Both the position numbers and the translations under genes were made by a program. Below, piece by piece: positions 44,677-53,455 of a stretch of DNA of 64,000 nucleotides. Origin of the DNA: Rhizobacter koreensis. GTDB taxonomy: Bacteria; Pseudomonadota; Gammaproteobacteria; Burkholderiales; Burkholderiaceae_C. The notes beneath the pieces are model-generated. The model was not told the origin of the DNA and did not search any database. It worked only from the letters and a program-made list of their open reading frames with translations. Numbering within the stretch: the stretch's first letter is position 1; every line of letters begins with the position of its first letter. Where the stretch lies: the NCBI RefSeq assembly GCF_013366375.1, contig NZ_JABWMJ010000002.1, positions 248,001 to 312,000 on the forward strand, in the 5' to 3' direction.

Positions 44677-45597
44677 CTAGTGCCGCCTGACTTCCGGAAC
44701 TGCTAGCACGTTCGAGTGCACGGGGTGCAGCGCCGTCGCGGGACTGAGCTCCCCACCCCCGCCAACGGAATAAAACTCGAACGCGGCACGCTTTAGCGAT
44801 TGAAGAAAACGCTTGGCCGCCGACACGTTGAGGCCGAAACCGCGCGACGTGTAGACATTGGCCTCGAACAGCACGACCGGGGCGTCGGCGGCGTCGAGGC
44901 AGTTGCGCGCGCCCTGGAACACCTTGAGCTCGCCACCCTCGACGTCGCACTTGATGAACCGCGGCTTAGGCAAGACGCCGCTCTCGATCATGCTGTCGAG
45001 CGTGCGCTCCTTGCAGCGCACCAGGTGCGTGTCGCCGTACTCGCCCGCCGTCCAGTCGGCGAGGCTGCCGACTTCGGAAAGGCCCGGCACGTAGAGCACC
45101 GACTTGGCGGTGCGGTCTGACAGCGCGACCGGGATCAGCGTGGCGTTGGGCATGCCCGCGATCGTGCGGGCGAGCAGCGGCCCGATCTCGGAGTTCGGCT
45201 CGAACGCGTAAACCTTGCCGGTTGCACCGACCAGCTTCGACAGCAGCGCGGTGTGCAAGCCGATGTTGGCGCCAATGTCGAACACCACGTCGCCGGGCTT
45301 CACGAAACGGCGCATCACCGCCTGCTCTTCCACCTCACGCGGAGAGCTGTCCCACGGAGAGCCCTTGAGCCACTGCACCGAGTTCGGCTGGCGCAGGTCC
45401 ATGTACACCGGAGCCCAGTCCTCGATCTGGATCGGCACGATCTGCAGGTCGGACCGATAGCGCGCTGCGAGGTTGGTCAGCTTCGGCGCGATGCGGGTCT
45501 GGCCCTTGACGTCGCTGCGCAGGTACCAGCGCAGCGCGCGCGCGAGCAGCGGCAGCTTGGGAGCCGGTTGGGCGAGCGTGGAGGCGGATGTCTGCAC
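44677..45597 (-). CDS. FkbM family methyltransferase
   Basis: About 306 residues from GTG 45597, which has GGAG six bases upstream. The open frame continues to 45864 but there overlaps the next gene and has poor composition. Seen: VKPGDVVFDIGANIGLHTALLSKLVGATGKVYAFEPN (SAM motif I and the acidic end of strand 2), NATLIPVALSD, RTLDSMIESG, RFIKCDVEGGELKVFQGA (the FkbM hallmark) and VVLFEANVYTSRGFGL. These enzymes O-methylate sugars in surface glycans. A Gly-rich FYSVGGGGELSPA loop lies near the end. A short remnant similar to its C-terminus lies downstream near 43.2 kb. Confidence 0.88.
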   Translation of the reverse strand: MQTSASTLAQPAPKLPLLARALRWYLRSDVKGQTRIAPKLTNLAARYRSDLQIVPIQIEDWAPVYMDLRQPNSVQWLKGSPWDSSPREVEEQAVMRRFVKPGDVVFDIGANIGLHTALLSKLVGATGKVYAFEPNSEIGPLLARTIAGMPNATLIPVALSDRTAKSVLYVPGLSEVGSLADWTAGEYGDTHLVRCKERTLDSMIESGVLPKPRFIKCDVEGGELKVFQGARNCLDAADAPVVLFEANVYTSRGFGLNVSAAKRFLQSLKRAAFEFYSVGGGGELSPATALHPVHSNVLAVPEVRRH

Positions 45598-45670
45598 AGG
45601 TGCTCCGGAAACGAGAGTGCCCGGCGAGGGCGCACGCAGAGCGGCGGTGCCCCGTGGCAGGACGCCCAGA

Positions 45671-46714
45671 TCAGCGCGAAGGCGTGTCCAACAGGCTCTC
45701 GGGAACGGGCGCGCCGCGCCCGCGCAGTCTAAGGGACGCCCGCCACAGCATGTGCTCCACGTGTCCGGTCCGTAGCGCCGGATACGTGCGAGCGATCTGG
45801 CGCAGATCGTTCGACTGGCTGCTCCGGCCGTGCGAAGCGGCACGTGCCCACTCTGCCGTTGCACGGGCCCAGTGTTTCCGGTTCCGAAACCGCGCCGCGA
45901 GCGGCGAGCCCATGCGGCCGGCCATGCTCCTCACGCCTGCGAAATGCGGCGCGTGCAGGTACTCGTGCAGCAGCAGCAGGGGATCGAGCGTCGTGTTGCG
46001 GTACAGGCGCTCCGCAAGGTTGATCGCGCTCGTTGCCGCGCCGTGCACACGGAACGATGCGAGCGACCGGGGCACCACGGTAGCCCCGCTGTTGACACCC
46101 ACGCGCAACCAGAACTCGAGGTCGCAGAGCGACACGAAGTCGGGGTTGAAACGGCCGAAGCGCTCGAACGCACGCGTGTGCACCATCACCGACGTCGGCT
46201 CGCCAAGCGGGTTTACGCAGAACTGCTCGATCGCGAAGCGCTGCAGCGCCTCGGCGGAGAGGTGACCGCCCGCGAACAGCGCGTGGATCTGTTTGGCGTG
46301 CCGCTCATAGCTATCGCGGGTCGCCGATGCGGTGCCGTCCTCGAACAGGAACGAGCGCTCGCACGCGACCAGCAGCGCATCCCCGTGCGCTGCCTCGTAT
46401 AGCGCGGCGATACAGGCCGGATCGAGGACGTCGTCCTGGAACACGTACTTGATCCAGGTGCCGCGCGCGACGTCGAGGCAGCGGTTCCAATTGCCGACGA
46501 GGCCGAGGTTGGCGGTGTTGCGCAGCAGGCGCACCCGCGAATCGAGCCGCGCAAACCGCTCGGCGATGTCGAGCGTGCCGTCCGTCGAGCCGTCGTCGAT
46601 CAGGATGATCTCGACGTCGCCGAAGGTCTGGCCGGTCACCGAGTCGAGGCACTCCTGCAGGTAGCGCTCGCCGTTGTAGAGCGGCAGGCAGATGCTCACC
46701 TGCGGCGCAATCAT
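45671..46714 (-). CDS. Glycosyltransferase family 2 protein
   Basis: A 347-residue GT-A glycosyltransferase: VSICLPLYNGERYLQECLDSVTGQTFGDVEIILIDDGSTDGT (nucleotide-binding), LRNTANLGLVGNWNRCLDVARGTWIKYVFQDDVLDPACI (QDD in place of DxD), GEPTSVMVHTRAFERFGRFNPDFVSLCDLEFWLRVG (acceptor loop with the acidic catalytic residue). The donor is unknown. There is no membrane helix, so it is cytosolic or peripheral. The start ATG 46714 begins directly at the conserved core. It is one of six similar enzymes in this minus-strand block, consistent with a long or branched repeat. Confidence 0.9.
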   Translation of the reverse strand: MIAPQVSICLPLYNGERYLQECLDSVTGQTFGDVEIILIDDGSTDGTLDIAERFARLDSRVRLLRNTANLGLVGNWNRCLDVARGTWIKYVFQDDVLDPACIAALYEAAHGDALLVACERSFLFEDGTASATRDSYERHAKQIHALFAGGHLSAEALQRFAIEQFCVNPLGEPTSVMVHTRAFERFGRFNPDFVSLCDLEFWLRVGVNSGATVVPRSLASFRVHGAATSAINLAERLYRNTTLDPLLLLHEYLHAPHFAGVRSMAGRMGSPLAARFRNRKHWARATAEWARAASHGRSSQSNDLRQIARTYPALRTGHVEHMLWRASLRLRGRGAPVPESLLDTPSR

Positions 46715-46781
46715 GTCGAAGCCCTGGCAGCCGGTCGCCGACGGCTCGTGCCGAGCGGATGCGTACGATGCGCTTGCATGG

Positions 46782-47468
46782 TCAGCCGGCCGCCTCCAGG
46801 AGCTTGCGCACGCGCAGCTTCATCGAAGTCCAGCGCAGGAAGCTGCGCCACTTGCGCCGGAACGCGGCATCGGCACGCTGCCACGCCGCCTCGTCGCCGT
46901 AGCCGCCCTTGGTGTGGTGGAACACATCGGTGTCGAAGACGACGACGCGCTTGCCGGCCCTGCGCGCCTGCAGACAGATGTCGGCGTCGTAGCCGTGAAA
47001 TCCGTCGAAGCGATGCTCGTCGAAGCGCAGGTTGCGCACCGCCCACGGGCTCAGCACCAGCATCAGTCCGTCGAGCACGTCGACGTCGTGCACGCCGTGC
47101 GTGTAGTGCAGCGCGAAGCGGGGCTCCTCGCAGCGGCCCTTGATGGTGCCTTCCCACCACCGGAGGCTGCGAACACCCGAGGCGCCGATCGGCCCGGCGA
47201 GCCCGATCGCCGGATCGCGCATCAGCTCGCGGATCTTGTCGGCGAACGCGGCGTCACGGATCTCGACGTCCTCGTGCAGCAGGACGAGCGCCTCGAGTCC
47301 ATCGTGCTGCGCGGCGGCGTCAAGAAACGCGTTGTACGCCGTGAAGATCGAGCGGTTGCCGCGCGAGGCGACGAGCTGCGCATCAGGCCCGATCACGCGC
47401 TCGATGCTGGGGCGCGCGTAGGCGTCGAACTTGTCGTCGGAGCCGACACAGACGGCGAACATCAACAC
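46782..47468 (-). CDS. Glycosyltransferase (StrF-like, Glyco_tranf_2_5 type)
   Basis: About 228 residues from GTG 47468 (AGGAG eight bases upstream); ATG 47462 is the alternative. It shows the StrF-like arrangement: MFAVCVGSDDKFDAYARPSIERVIG at the start, FTAYNAFLDAAAQHDGLEALVLLHEDVEIRD (His-Glu-Asp metal-site region), IGLAGPIGASGVRSLRWWEG, VLDGLMLVLSPWAVRNLRFDE, GFHGYDADICLQARRAGKRVVVFDTDVFHHTKGGYGDE and a basic tail. Relatives occur beside GT2 enzymes in capsule and O-antigen loci and are predicted sugar transferases. Substrates are unknown. Confidence 0.82.
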   Translation of the reverse strand: MLMFAVCVGSDDKFDAYARPSIERVIGPDAQLVASRGNRSIFTAYNAFLDAAAQHDGLEALVLLHEDVEIRDAAFADKIRELMRDPAIGLAGPIGASGVRSLRWWEGTIKGRCEEPRFALHYTHGVHDVDVLDGLMLVLSPWAVRNLRFDEHRFDGFHGYDADICLQARRAGKRVVVFDTDVFHHTKGGYGDEAAWQRADAAFRRKWRSFLRWTSMKLRVRKLLEAAG

Positions 47469-47535
47469 GCGGGAAGCTCCTGACGGGAGGGTGCACGCAA
47501 GGGGAAGCGAATCTTGTCGAACATCGCATATGGTT

Positions 47536-48489
47536 TCAGCGAGTCGACACCGACCCCGGCCGCGCTGCCGCCGAAATAGCGGCTGCGGCGAGCCTGAGAG
47601 CTCTCGAACCGCCGAAGCAAGCACGCGCCAATAGCCATTCACGAACTGCCGCTCGCAACTCTCCCAGCCGCAATAACTGCGCCAACAGCGATCGATACTC
47701 CCAATACAAGCGCGCACGCAGAATGCCCACGAACTCGCGTTCCGAACACTGGCTGGAAATCCAATGAGCGGACCGCGAGATAGCGGTGACGTTGTCGCGC
47801 ACCAGGTCGACTTCGCGACCTGTGCGCGAGAGGCCGTCGTCCGTCAGGTGGACCACCGCGTCGCAGCTCGGAATGTAGGCCACGGCCTTTGCCTTGGCGA
47901 CCGCGCGCCAGAACAGCTCGTAGTCCTCGCAGGTCTTCATGTCGGTCGCGAACCAGCTGCCGAGCGCCTTCATGAGCGACGTCTTCACGACCACCGTGGT
48001 GGTCTTGATGTTGTAGCCGTTCATCAGGTAGCGCTTGTCGGCGAGCTTGGCAGGGTCGGTGATGCGCCCGGGCTCACCGGTGCCGTCGAGCCGCACCTGG
48101 CTGCGGTTGGTGTGGATGAACTCGACGTCGGGCGTAGCCTCGATCGCGCGCACGGTGTTGGCGAGCTTGTCGTGGGTCCAGGTGTCATCGGAGTCGAGGA
48201 ACGCGATCCAGTCGCCGCTCGCCATTGCAATGCCGCGATTGCGCGCGGCGGCGGCGCCCGCATTGCGCTGGCGCACATGCCGCACCCGCGGGTCGCTCGC
48301 CGCGATGCGCTGCAGCACCTCGGCCGTGCCGTCCTTCGAGCCGTCGTCGACGACGATCACTTCGTGCACCGGATAAGTCTGGTGCAGCACCGACTCGATC
48401 GCCGCGGCGATGTGGCGCTCCCGGTTGTAGACCGGGATCACGGCGCTGAAGCGCAGCGCCGCGGCGGCGTTCACCACGCTGTCGACCAT
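47536..48489 (-). CDS. Glycosyltransferase family 2 protein
   Basis: A 317-residue GT-A enzyme: RFSAVIPVYNRERHIAAAIESVLHQTYPVHEVIVVDDGSKDGTAEVL, then GDWIAFLDSDDTWTHDKL with the metal-binding DSDD, and the acceptor-side KTCEDYELFWRAVAKAKAVAYIP. ATG 48489 is taken because GAGG is upstream (spacing about eleven); GTG 48501 also fits. From about 47770 to the stop the codons become poorer in GC and the C-terminus reads as a different, Arg/Ala-rich stretch, so the 3' end may have been exchanged or recently rearranged. The N-terminal catalytic core is intact. Confidence 0.87.
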   Translation of the reverse strand: MVDSVVNAAAALRFSAVIPVYNRERHIAAAIESVLHQTYPVHEVIVVDDGSKDGTAEVLQRIAASDPRVRHVRQRNAGAAAARNRGIAMASGDWIAFLDSDDTWTHDKLANTVRAIEATPDVEFIHTNRSQVRLDGTGEPGRITDPAKLADKRYLMNGYNIKTTTVVVKTSLMKALGSWFATDMKTCEDYELFWRAVAKAKAVAYIPSCDAVVHLTDDGLSRTGREVDLVRDNVTAISRSAHWISSQCSEREFVGILRARLYWEYRSLLAQLLRLGELRAAVREWLLARACFGGSRALRLAAAAISAAARPGSVSTR

Positions 48490-48502
48490 CGACGCCGCCA
48501 CC

Positions 48503-49513
48503 TCAGGCGCGCTCCCGGCGCAGCCGCGCCGAGACGAAGCCGCGCACGAACCCTGCGAACTCGGCGAGCGCCGAGCGGCCGTCCTGCAGCGCCATGCGGC
48601 GCGACATGCGCAGGTAGTTGACGCCGAAGCGCACCGCGTTCTCGTTGATGAAGCGACGCTCGCGATCGCCGCGCAGCAGGCTCACTGCGTAGCGCGTAAC
48701 GTCCTCCAGCACGGTGCGGTAGAAGTAGCTCGGCACGCCGAACAGCGTCGCCGCGCCGGTGGCGGGCTTGACCAGATGCATCAGCGCACAGAAGCCGCCG
48801 TGCCCGGAGTGCCAGCGGCGGTGATACGCCTTGGTGAGCCGCTCGCTCTGCACCTCGGCGTGGACGACGAGCTCGGGCACGTAGAGCCCGCGCCGTCCGG
48901 TGGCATAGACGCGCAGCAGGAACTCGTGGTCCTCGGTCGAGCCGATCCCGTCCTTCACGCGCTGCAGGCGCGGCGCGAACAGGCCCACCGAGTCGAACAC
49001 CTCCTTGCGCACGATCAGGTTGGCGCCGACGAAGCACAGCCGCACCGCGTCGCTGGCCTCGACCTGGCGCTCGCCCCGGTCGACCAGCGCAAGCGGCGCC
49101 CAATGGTCGCGCGTCAGCCACGCCGGCGGCTCCTCCTGCCAGCGCGGCAACACCTTGCCGCCGAGGCAGGCGATGTCGGGACGCGCCGCGAAGGTGCGAT
49201 GGATCACCGCGACCCAGTCGGGCGCGACCACCACGTCGTCGTCGGTGAACGCGAGGATCGGCGCCGCGGCCGCCGCGATGGCAGCGTTGCGCGCGTGCGA
49301 GAGGCCCTGCTGGCGCTCGAACAGATAGCGCACCGTGCAGCGCGGGTCGTCCAGGTAGCGCGCGACGACCTCGCGGGTGTCGTCGGGCGAGTTGTTGTCG
49401 ACGACGATCAGCTCGTAGCGCAGCGACCCGGCCTGCTGCGCGAGGATGCTCTCGATCGCAGCGGGCAGCAGCGCGGCCCGGTTGTACGTGCAGACGATGA
49501 CGGAAACGTCCAA
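48503..49513 (-). CDS. Glycosyltransferase family 2 protein
   Basis: A 336-residue GT-A glycosyltransferase: VSVIVCTYNRAALLPAAIESILAQQ, LIVVDNNSPDDTREVV, QGLSHARNAAIAAAAAPILAFTDDDVVVAPDW (TDDD at the metal site), CLGGKVLPRW, FVGANLIVRKEVFDSVGLFAPRL and STEDHEFLLRVYATGRRGLYVPELVVHAEV. A C-terminal arm with hydrophobic and basic segments (TLFGVPSYFYRTVLEDVTRYAVSLLRG) may bind the membrane. The start is TTG 49513 with AGGAG five bases upstream. It is closely related in layout to the enzyme at 50.8-51.9 kb, so the two are probably old duplicates. Confidence 0.88.
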   Translation of the reverse strand: MDVSVIVCTYNRAALLPAAIESILAQQAGSLRYELIVVDNNSPDDTREVVARYLDDPRCTVRYLFERQQGLSHARNAAIAAAAAPILAFTDDDVVVAPDWVAVIHRTFAARPDIACLGGKVLPRWQEEPPAWLTRDHWAPLALVDRGERQVEASDAVRLCFVGANLIVRKEVFDSVGLFAPRLQRVKDGIGSTEDHEFLLRVYATGRRGLYVPELVVHAEVQSERLTKAYHRRWHSGHGGFCALMHLVKPATGAATLFGVPSYFYRTVLEDVTRYAVSLLRGDRERRFINENAVRFGVNYLRMSRRMALQDGRSALAEFAGFVRGFVSARLRRERA

Positions 49514-49594
49514 GGATGCTCCTGTGGCGCGGGTCAGGGACGCGCCGGGTGCGTCGCGCAGGCGGCCAGCATACGAGCGCCGGGCGGGCGGCGG

Positions 49595-50776
49595 TCAGGT
49601 GACGGCACGGTACACACCGACGATTTCACGCGCGGTCTCGGCCGGGCTGAACGACGTCGCGACGCGCTGACGGCCCGCTGCGCCCATTGTCGCCGCCCGG
49701 GCCGGGTCCCGGAGCAGCGCGACGATGTGCTCGGCCAGGCGGTCGGCGTCGCCGGCGGAATGCAGCAGCCCGGTGTGGCCGTCGACCACTACTTCGGGCA
49801 CGCCGCCGACCGCAGTGGCGACGATCGGCTTCCCGAGCGCCATCGCCTCGAGCAGCACGAGCCCGAAACCTTCGAAATGCGTGCTGAGCGCGCCAATGTC
49901 GAACGCGGCTGTGTAGCGCGGCACGTCGCCACGAAAACCCGCGTAAACCACGTGATCGCGAGCCGGCGACGCCGCGATGGCCGCCTTTACGCGTTCGCCG
50001 TGCGCGAGCTCCTGCTTCTCGGGGCCGCAGCCGCCGATGAAGAGAAAACGCGCGTCGGGGCACTCGGCGACCACGCGCTCGGCGGCACGCAGCAGCGTCA
50101 GATGGTCTTTCTGCTGAGCCAGGCGCGCGACCATGCCGATCACGCGATCGGACGCCCCCCAACCGAACTCGCGGCGCACCGCCACTGCGGCCTCGCTCTT
50201 CGTGTCGCCCGCCGTCGCGGGCAGCATCACGCCGTCGTAGATGACGACGCCCTTGCGCGCGGCGATCTGGCGGCCGCCTTTGGCCGCGCTGCCGAAACTG
50301 CGCCGCGCGTCCTCGGACACGAAAACGAGGCGCTGTGCAAGCGCAGCTGTCCACACGCGCTCGTAGGGCGTGAGCCAGGGGTACGGGTTGCGCACGTGGC
50401 AGACCATCGGCAGCAAGGCCGTGCGGGCAGCGAGCGCCGCGACGAAACCGGCCGCGAGGTCGGCGCCGTGCACGACGCGCACCTTGGCGCGCCGGAACTG
50501 CCGCGCGAGCGCCATCGTCGCGCGCGCATACGAGACCGCGCCGCGGTCGAACGCGGTGGCGTCGTAGAGCTCGACCGCATAACCCTCGCGCTCGAAGAAC
50601 TCGCGCACCAGCGGCGCATCCGAGCGCGCGAACACCAAGTTGTCGATGCCGAGCGGATCGGTCCCGCGCAGCATGCGCAGGGTCGCCCATTCGGTGCCGC
50701 CGATCGCGCGCCACGGCATGACGTGCGCGACTCGCAGGAGCGAGTCGCGTGAAGAGTCGGTGGCGGAAGAGGGCAC
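49595..50776 (-). CDS. Glycosyltransferase family 4 protein
   Basis: About 393 residues; the start (GTG 50776) is uncertain because no good ribosome site is seen. It is a GT-B enzyme: LLRVAHVMPWRAIGGTEWATLRMLRG, VRVVHGADLAAGFVAALAARTALLPMVCHVRNPYPW, RLVFVSEDARRSFG, VIYDGVMLP, IGMVARLAQQKDHLTLLRAAERVVAECPDARFLFIGGCGPEKQ and the donor site LSTHFEGFGLVLLEAMALGKPIVATAVGGVPEVV. It resembles capsule and lipopolysaccharide GT4 enzymes. It lies between two GT2 genes and probably acts in the same repeat-unit pathway. Confidence 0.87.
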   Translation of the reverse strand: MPSSATDSSRDSLLRVAHVMPWRAIGGTEWATLRMLRGTDPLGIDNLVFARSDAPLVREFFEREGYAVELYDATAFDRGAVSYARATMALARQFRRAKVRVVHGADLAAGFVAALAARTALLPMVCHVRNPYPWLTPYERVWTAALAQRLVFVSEDARRSFGSAAKGGRQIAARKGVVIYDGVMLPATAGDTKSEAAVAVRREFGWGASDRVIGMVARLAQQKDHLTLLRAAERVVAECPDARFLFIGGCGPEKQELAHGERVKAAIAASPARDHVVYAGFRGDVPRYTAAFDIGALSTHFEGFGLVLLEAMALGKPIVATAVGGVPEVVVDGHTGLLHSAGDADRLAEHIVALLRDPARAATMGAAGRQRVATSFSPAETAREIVGVYRAVT

Positions 50777-50813
50777 GTGATCGGCGAACGGCTTGCGGCA
50801 ATGCCTCAAGCCG

Positions 50814-51875
50814 TCAGATGGGTTTGTGGACGGTCTTCTTGCGCCGATAGGCACCGACGAAACGGCGCAGTTCGGAAAGCGGCCCGGCACCGCCGGCGCG
50901 ACGGTGCAGGCGGTAGGTCTCGGCGATGTAGCTGCCGAGGTCGCGAACACGTGCCTCGTGCAGGAAGGCCTCTGCAGCGCGCCGGCCCAGGGTTGCACCG
51001 AGCCACGACGCGACCTCGCGCACCAGGAAGCCGTAGTAGTACGCCGGCATGCCGAACAGCGTCAGCGCATCGACGGGCGGCTCGATCAGCCGCATGCGCG
51101 CGCTGTAGACGCCATGGCCGTGGTGCCAGCGTCGGTGGTAGTCCTTGCGCATGCGCGCGGGCGGCACCGGCGAATGCGCGAGCGCGGCCGGCACGTAGAG
51201 GCCCTTGAAGCCCGCGCGCCAGAGGCGACGCACGAACTCGTGGTCTTCGGTCGAACCGATGCCGGTGCCGACGCGCTGCAAGTCCGTCGAGAACGCGCCC
51301 ACCGCCTCGATGGCCCGGCGCCGCAGCGCGAGGTTGCCGGTGCCGAGCGGCCACGGACGCTCGATGCCGATCGGCAAGGTGCGCTCGCCATGGTCCATCA
51401 GGCCCGCGGGCGCCCAGTGGTCGTGCGACAGCCATCTCGGACACGGCTCGCCCCAGATGGGCAGCACGCGCCCGCCGATGAAGTCGACCTCGGGATGCGC
51501 TTCGAACGCCGCCACGATCGCCGATAGCCAGTCGGGCGCCGCGGTCTCGTCGTCGTCGATGAAGGCGAGGATCGGCGCCGTGGTCGCCGCGACGCCGCGG
51601 TTGCGGGCGAACGAGACGCCGCGCCCGGTCTCGCAGAGGTAGCGAACGCGCGGGTCCTCGGCGGCGAGGCCGGCGATGACGTTCGGCGTGTCGTCGCCCG
51701 AATCGTTGTCGACGACGACGATCTCGAACGTCACACCGACCTCCTGAGCGAGCAGGCTGCGCAGGCACGCCTGGACGCCCTCGGGCCGGCGGAAGGTCGG
51801 GACGATGACCGACACGGCCACGCTCGCTGCGGCGTTGCCAGGCGCCTGAGCCCGCATCTCGTGCATCGCACCCAT
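50814..51875 (-). CDS. Glycosyltransferase family 2 protein
   Basis: About 353 residues from ATG 51875; GTG 51884, overlapping the neighbour's stop, is possible. GT-A features: VSVIVPTFRRPEGVQACLRSLLAQEV, EIVVVDNDSGDDTPNVI, RGVSFARNRGVAATTAPILAFIDDDETAAPDW (DDD metal site), FIGGRVLPIWGEPCPRWLSHDHWAP, GTGNLALRRRAIEAVGAFSTDL and STEDHEFVRRLWRAGFKGLYVPAALAHSPV. The C-terminus has TLFGMPAYYYGFLVREVASWLG, close in pattern to the enzyme at 48.5-49.5 kb (TLFGVPSYFYRTVLEDV), supporting common descent. Confidence 0.88.
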   Translation of the reverse strand: MGAMHEMRAQAPGNAAASVAVSVIVPTFRRPEGVQACLRSLLAQEVGVTFEIVVVDNDSGDDTPNVIAGLAAEDPRVRYLCETGRGVSFARNRGVAATTAPILAFIDDDETAAPDWLSAIVAAFEAHPEVDFIGGRVLPIWGEPCPRWLSHDHWAPAGLMDHGERTLPIGIERPWPLGTGNLALRRRAIEAVGAFSTDLQRVGTGIGSTEDHEFVRRLWRAGFKGLYVPAALAHSPVPPARMRKDYHRRWHHGHGVYSARMRLIEPPVDALTLFGMPAYYYGFLVREVASWLGATLGRRAAEAFLHEARVRDLGSYIAETYRLHRRAGGAGPLSELRRFVGAYRRKKTVHKPI

Positions 51876-51880
51876 CGGGC

Positions 51881-52963
51881 TCACGCCACCTTGGCCGCGA
51901 ACGCGCGACGGCGTGCCCGTGCGCGCTGGTCGAGCCGGCGGATCACGGGTGGGCAGTCGCCGAAGCGGCGCAGGAAGTAGTCGCGCAGACCGAGCAGATA
52001 GCCGGCGAGCTCGAAGTGCAGCCCCTCCTCGGAAAGCGCCTCCCGCCACGGTCGGTACGACCAATAGAGGCGCTTGAGCCAGGGCTCCGGCCCGGGCCGT
52101 GGGCGCGGCAGGAAGTTGCGCGCGATCATCGCCAGCGAATCGGCGAGGATGCGGCGCCGCGTCGCGGGCGGCAGGTGCATCTCGGCCCAGAGCAGCCGGT
52201 TACGCGCCATGAAGTACTGCCAGAGCGGCGTCTGACCGCCGAACGACGAGCTCACCTTGTGCCAGAGCTTCGCACCCGGTGCGACCGCAACCCCCAGCCC
52301 GGCGGCGCGCGCGCGGTAGCACCAGTCGGTTTCCTCGAAGTTGAGGAAGAAGCGGTCGTCGAGCTCGCCGAGCCGCCGCACGTTGGCGCAGGACACGAAC
52401 AGGCAGCAGCCGATCACCATGTCGCTGTCGAGCGGTGCGGGGCTCACGAGCGGCTTGGCGTTGCGCTCGGGCAGGTCGAACCAGAGCGTGCGGTCATTCC
52501 AGCGCGCCCGCGCGACCCACACCGTCTGCGGGCGCGAGTAGTAGAAGATCTGAGCGCCCCAGATCGCGACGTCGGGGCGCTCGCGCTGGCTCTCGAGAAG
52601 CGCGTTCACGAGGCCGGGATCGACGATCGTGTCGTTGTTGAGGATCAGCGCGTAGTCGAAGCCCTGGCTGCAGGCGTGACGCAGGCCCACGTTGTTGCCG
52701 CCGGCGTAGCCCAGGTTGGCGCCCGTCTCGAGCACCGTCACGTGCGGGTAGGCGGCACGGATCGACTCGGCCGAGCCGTCGTCGGACGCGTTGTCGACCA
52801 CGATCAGGGACCGGTTCACATAGTCGAGTTGCTCCAGCGAGGCCAGGCACTCGAGCGTGTCGGCGCGGCCGTTCCAGTTGAGGACGATGATCGCGACCGA
52901 CGGCTCCGCCGACGCGACGGGCGCTCCGACAGGCAGGAGAGTCTCCTCGACGATGGGCAGCAT
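51881..52963 (-). CDS. Glycosyltransferase family 2 protein (rhamnosyltransferase-like)
   Basis: A 360-residue GT-A enzyme of the rhamnosyltransferase-like branch: VAIIVLNWNGRADTLECLASLEQLDY, LIVVDNASDDGSAESIRAAYP, TGANLGYAGGNNVGLRHA, DYALILNNDTIVDPGLVNALLESQ (NND metal site), CCLFVSCANVRRLGELDDRFFLNFEETDWCYRARAAGLGVAVAPGAKLWH. A C-terminal hydrophobic/basic region (QYFMARNRLLWAEMHLPPATRRRILADS) may touch the membrane. It is the first gene of the minus-strand glycosyltransferase block, so the block's promoter is expected in the 490-base spacer upstream. Rhamnose as donor is inferred from family resemblance only. Confidence 0.88.
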   Translation of the reverse strand: MLPIVEETLLPVGAPVASAEPSVAIIVLNWNGRADTLECLASLEQLDYVNRSLIVVDNASDDGSAESIRAAYPHVTVLETGANLGYAGGNNVGLRHACSQGFDYALILNNDTIVDPGLVNALLESQRERPDVAIWGAQIFYYSRPQTVWVARARWNDRTLWFDLPERNAKPLVSPAPLDSDMVIGCCLFVSCANVRRLGELDDRFFLNFEETDWCYRARAAGLGVAVAPGAKLWHKVSSSFGGQTPLWQYFMARNRLLWAEMHLPPATRRRILADSLAMIARNFLPRPRPGPEPWLKRLYWSYRPWREALSEEGLHFELAGYLLGLRDYFLRRFGDCPPVIRRLDQRARARRRAFAAKVA

Positions 52964-53455
52964 GGAACCGGCGGTTGAAGGGTCAGACCGTGGCGGCGCG
53001 GAATCGCACTCCGAAACGGCAACCCACGATTGTGGTGTGCGCCGTTGGGGCCGCTAGATGCAGGAGCCGGAGCAGCCGGAGCGCGGCCGGCCGGCGAGCG
53101 CGCTGGAGTTTGCCACCCCTGCCGGCGCCGGCGCGTGCGGAACCGCACGTTCGCGCGCGGGGGCCGACCGATGGCACAACCTTGCCCCTCCCGCGAGACG
53201 AAGATGCGCGTCGCCGCCGCGGCTGGGCAAGTCCATCGTCAGGGGCTCGCGCTAGACTCGCCGCCCCGGGGCCCCGACGCGGAATGTTGGGCCAGCACGG
53301 CTGGCAATCCGTGGCAAACGCCGCGCGAGCCGTCCGGGACCCTCCGCCCGAGGCGCCCCCTCCTCTTGTATGCAAATGATCCTGCACCCGCTCGTCCTCG
53401 AACGCGCCGCCGCGGCCCGATGCCCGCGCGCGGCCGCCGCGCCGTCGCCGCGCCC
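52964..53455. other. Divergent intergenic region between glycosyltransferase block and wzt
   Basis: A spacer of 492 bases that should carry promoters for both the minus-strand block and the plus-strand exporter gene. It is very GC-rich, apart from a short less-rich patch near 53366-53384 (TTGTATGCAAATG). No clear -35/-10 pair, sigma-54 motif or hairpin was identified. Open frames here are of low-complexity Ala/Arg/Pro composition and look like chance. Confidence 0.4.

Noticed and set aside
43393-44680. An insertion sequence at the composition shift near 43-44.7 kb
   Set aside because: No transposase motif, terminal inverted repeats or target duplication was seen; the frame there encodes a glycosyltransferase with a DSD site.
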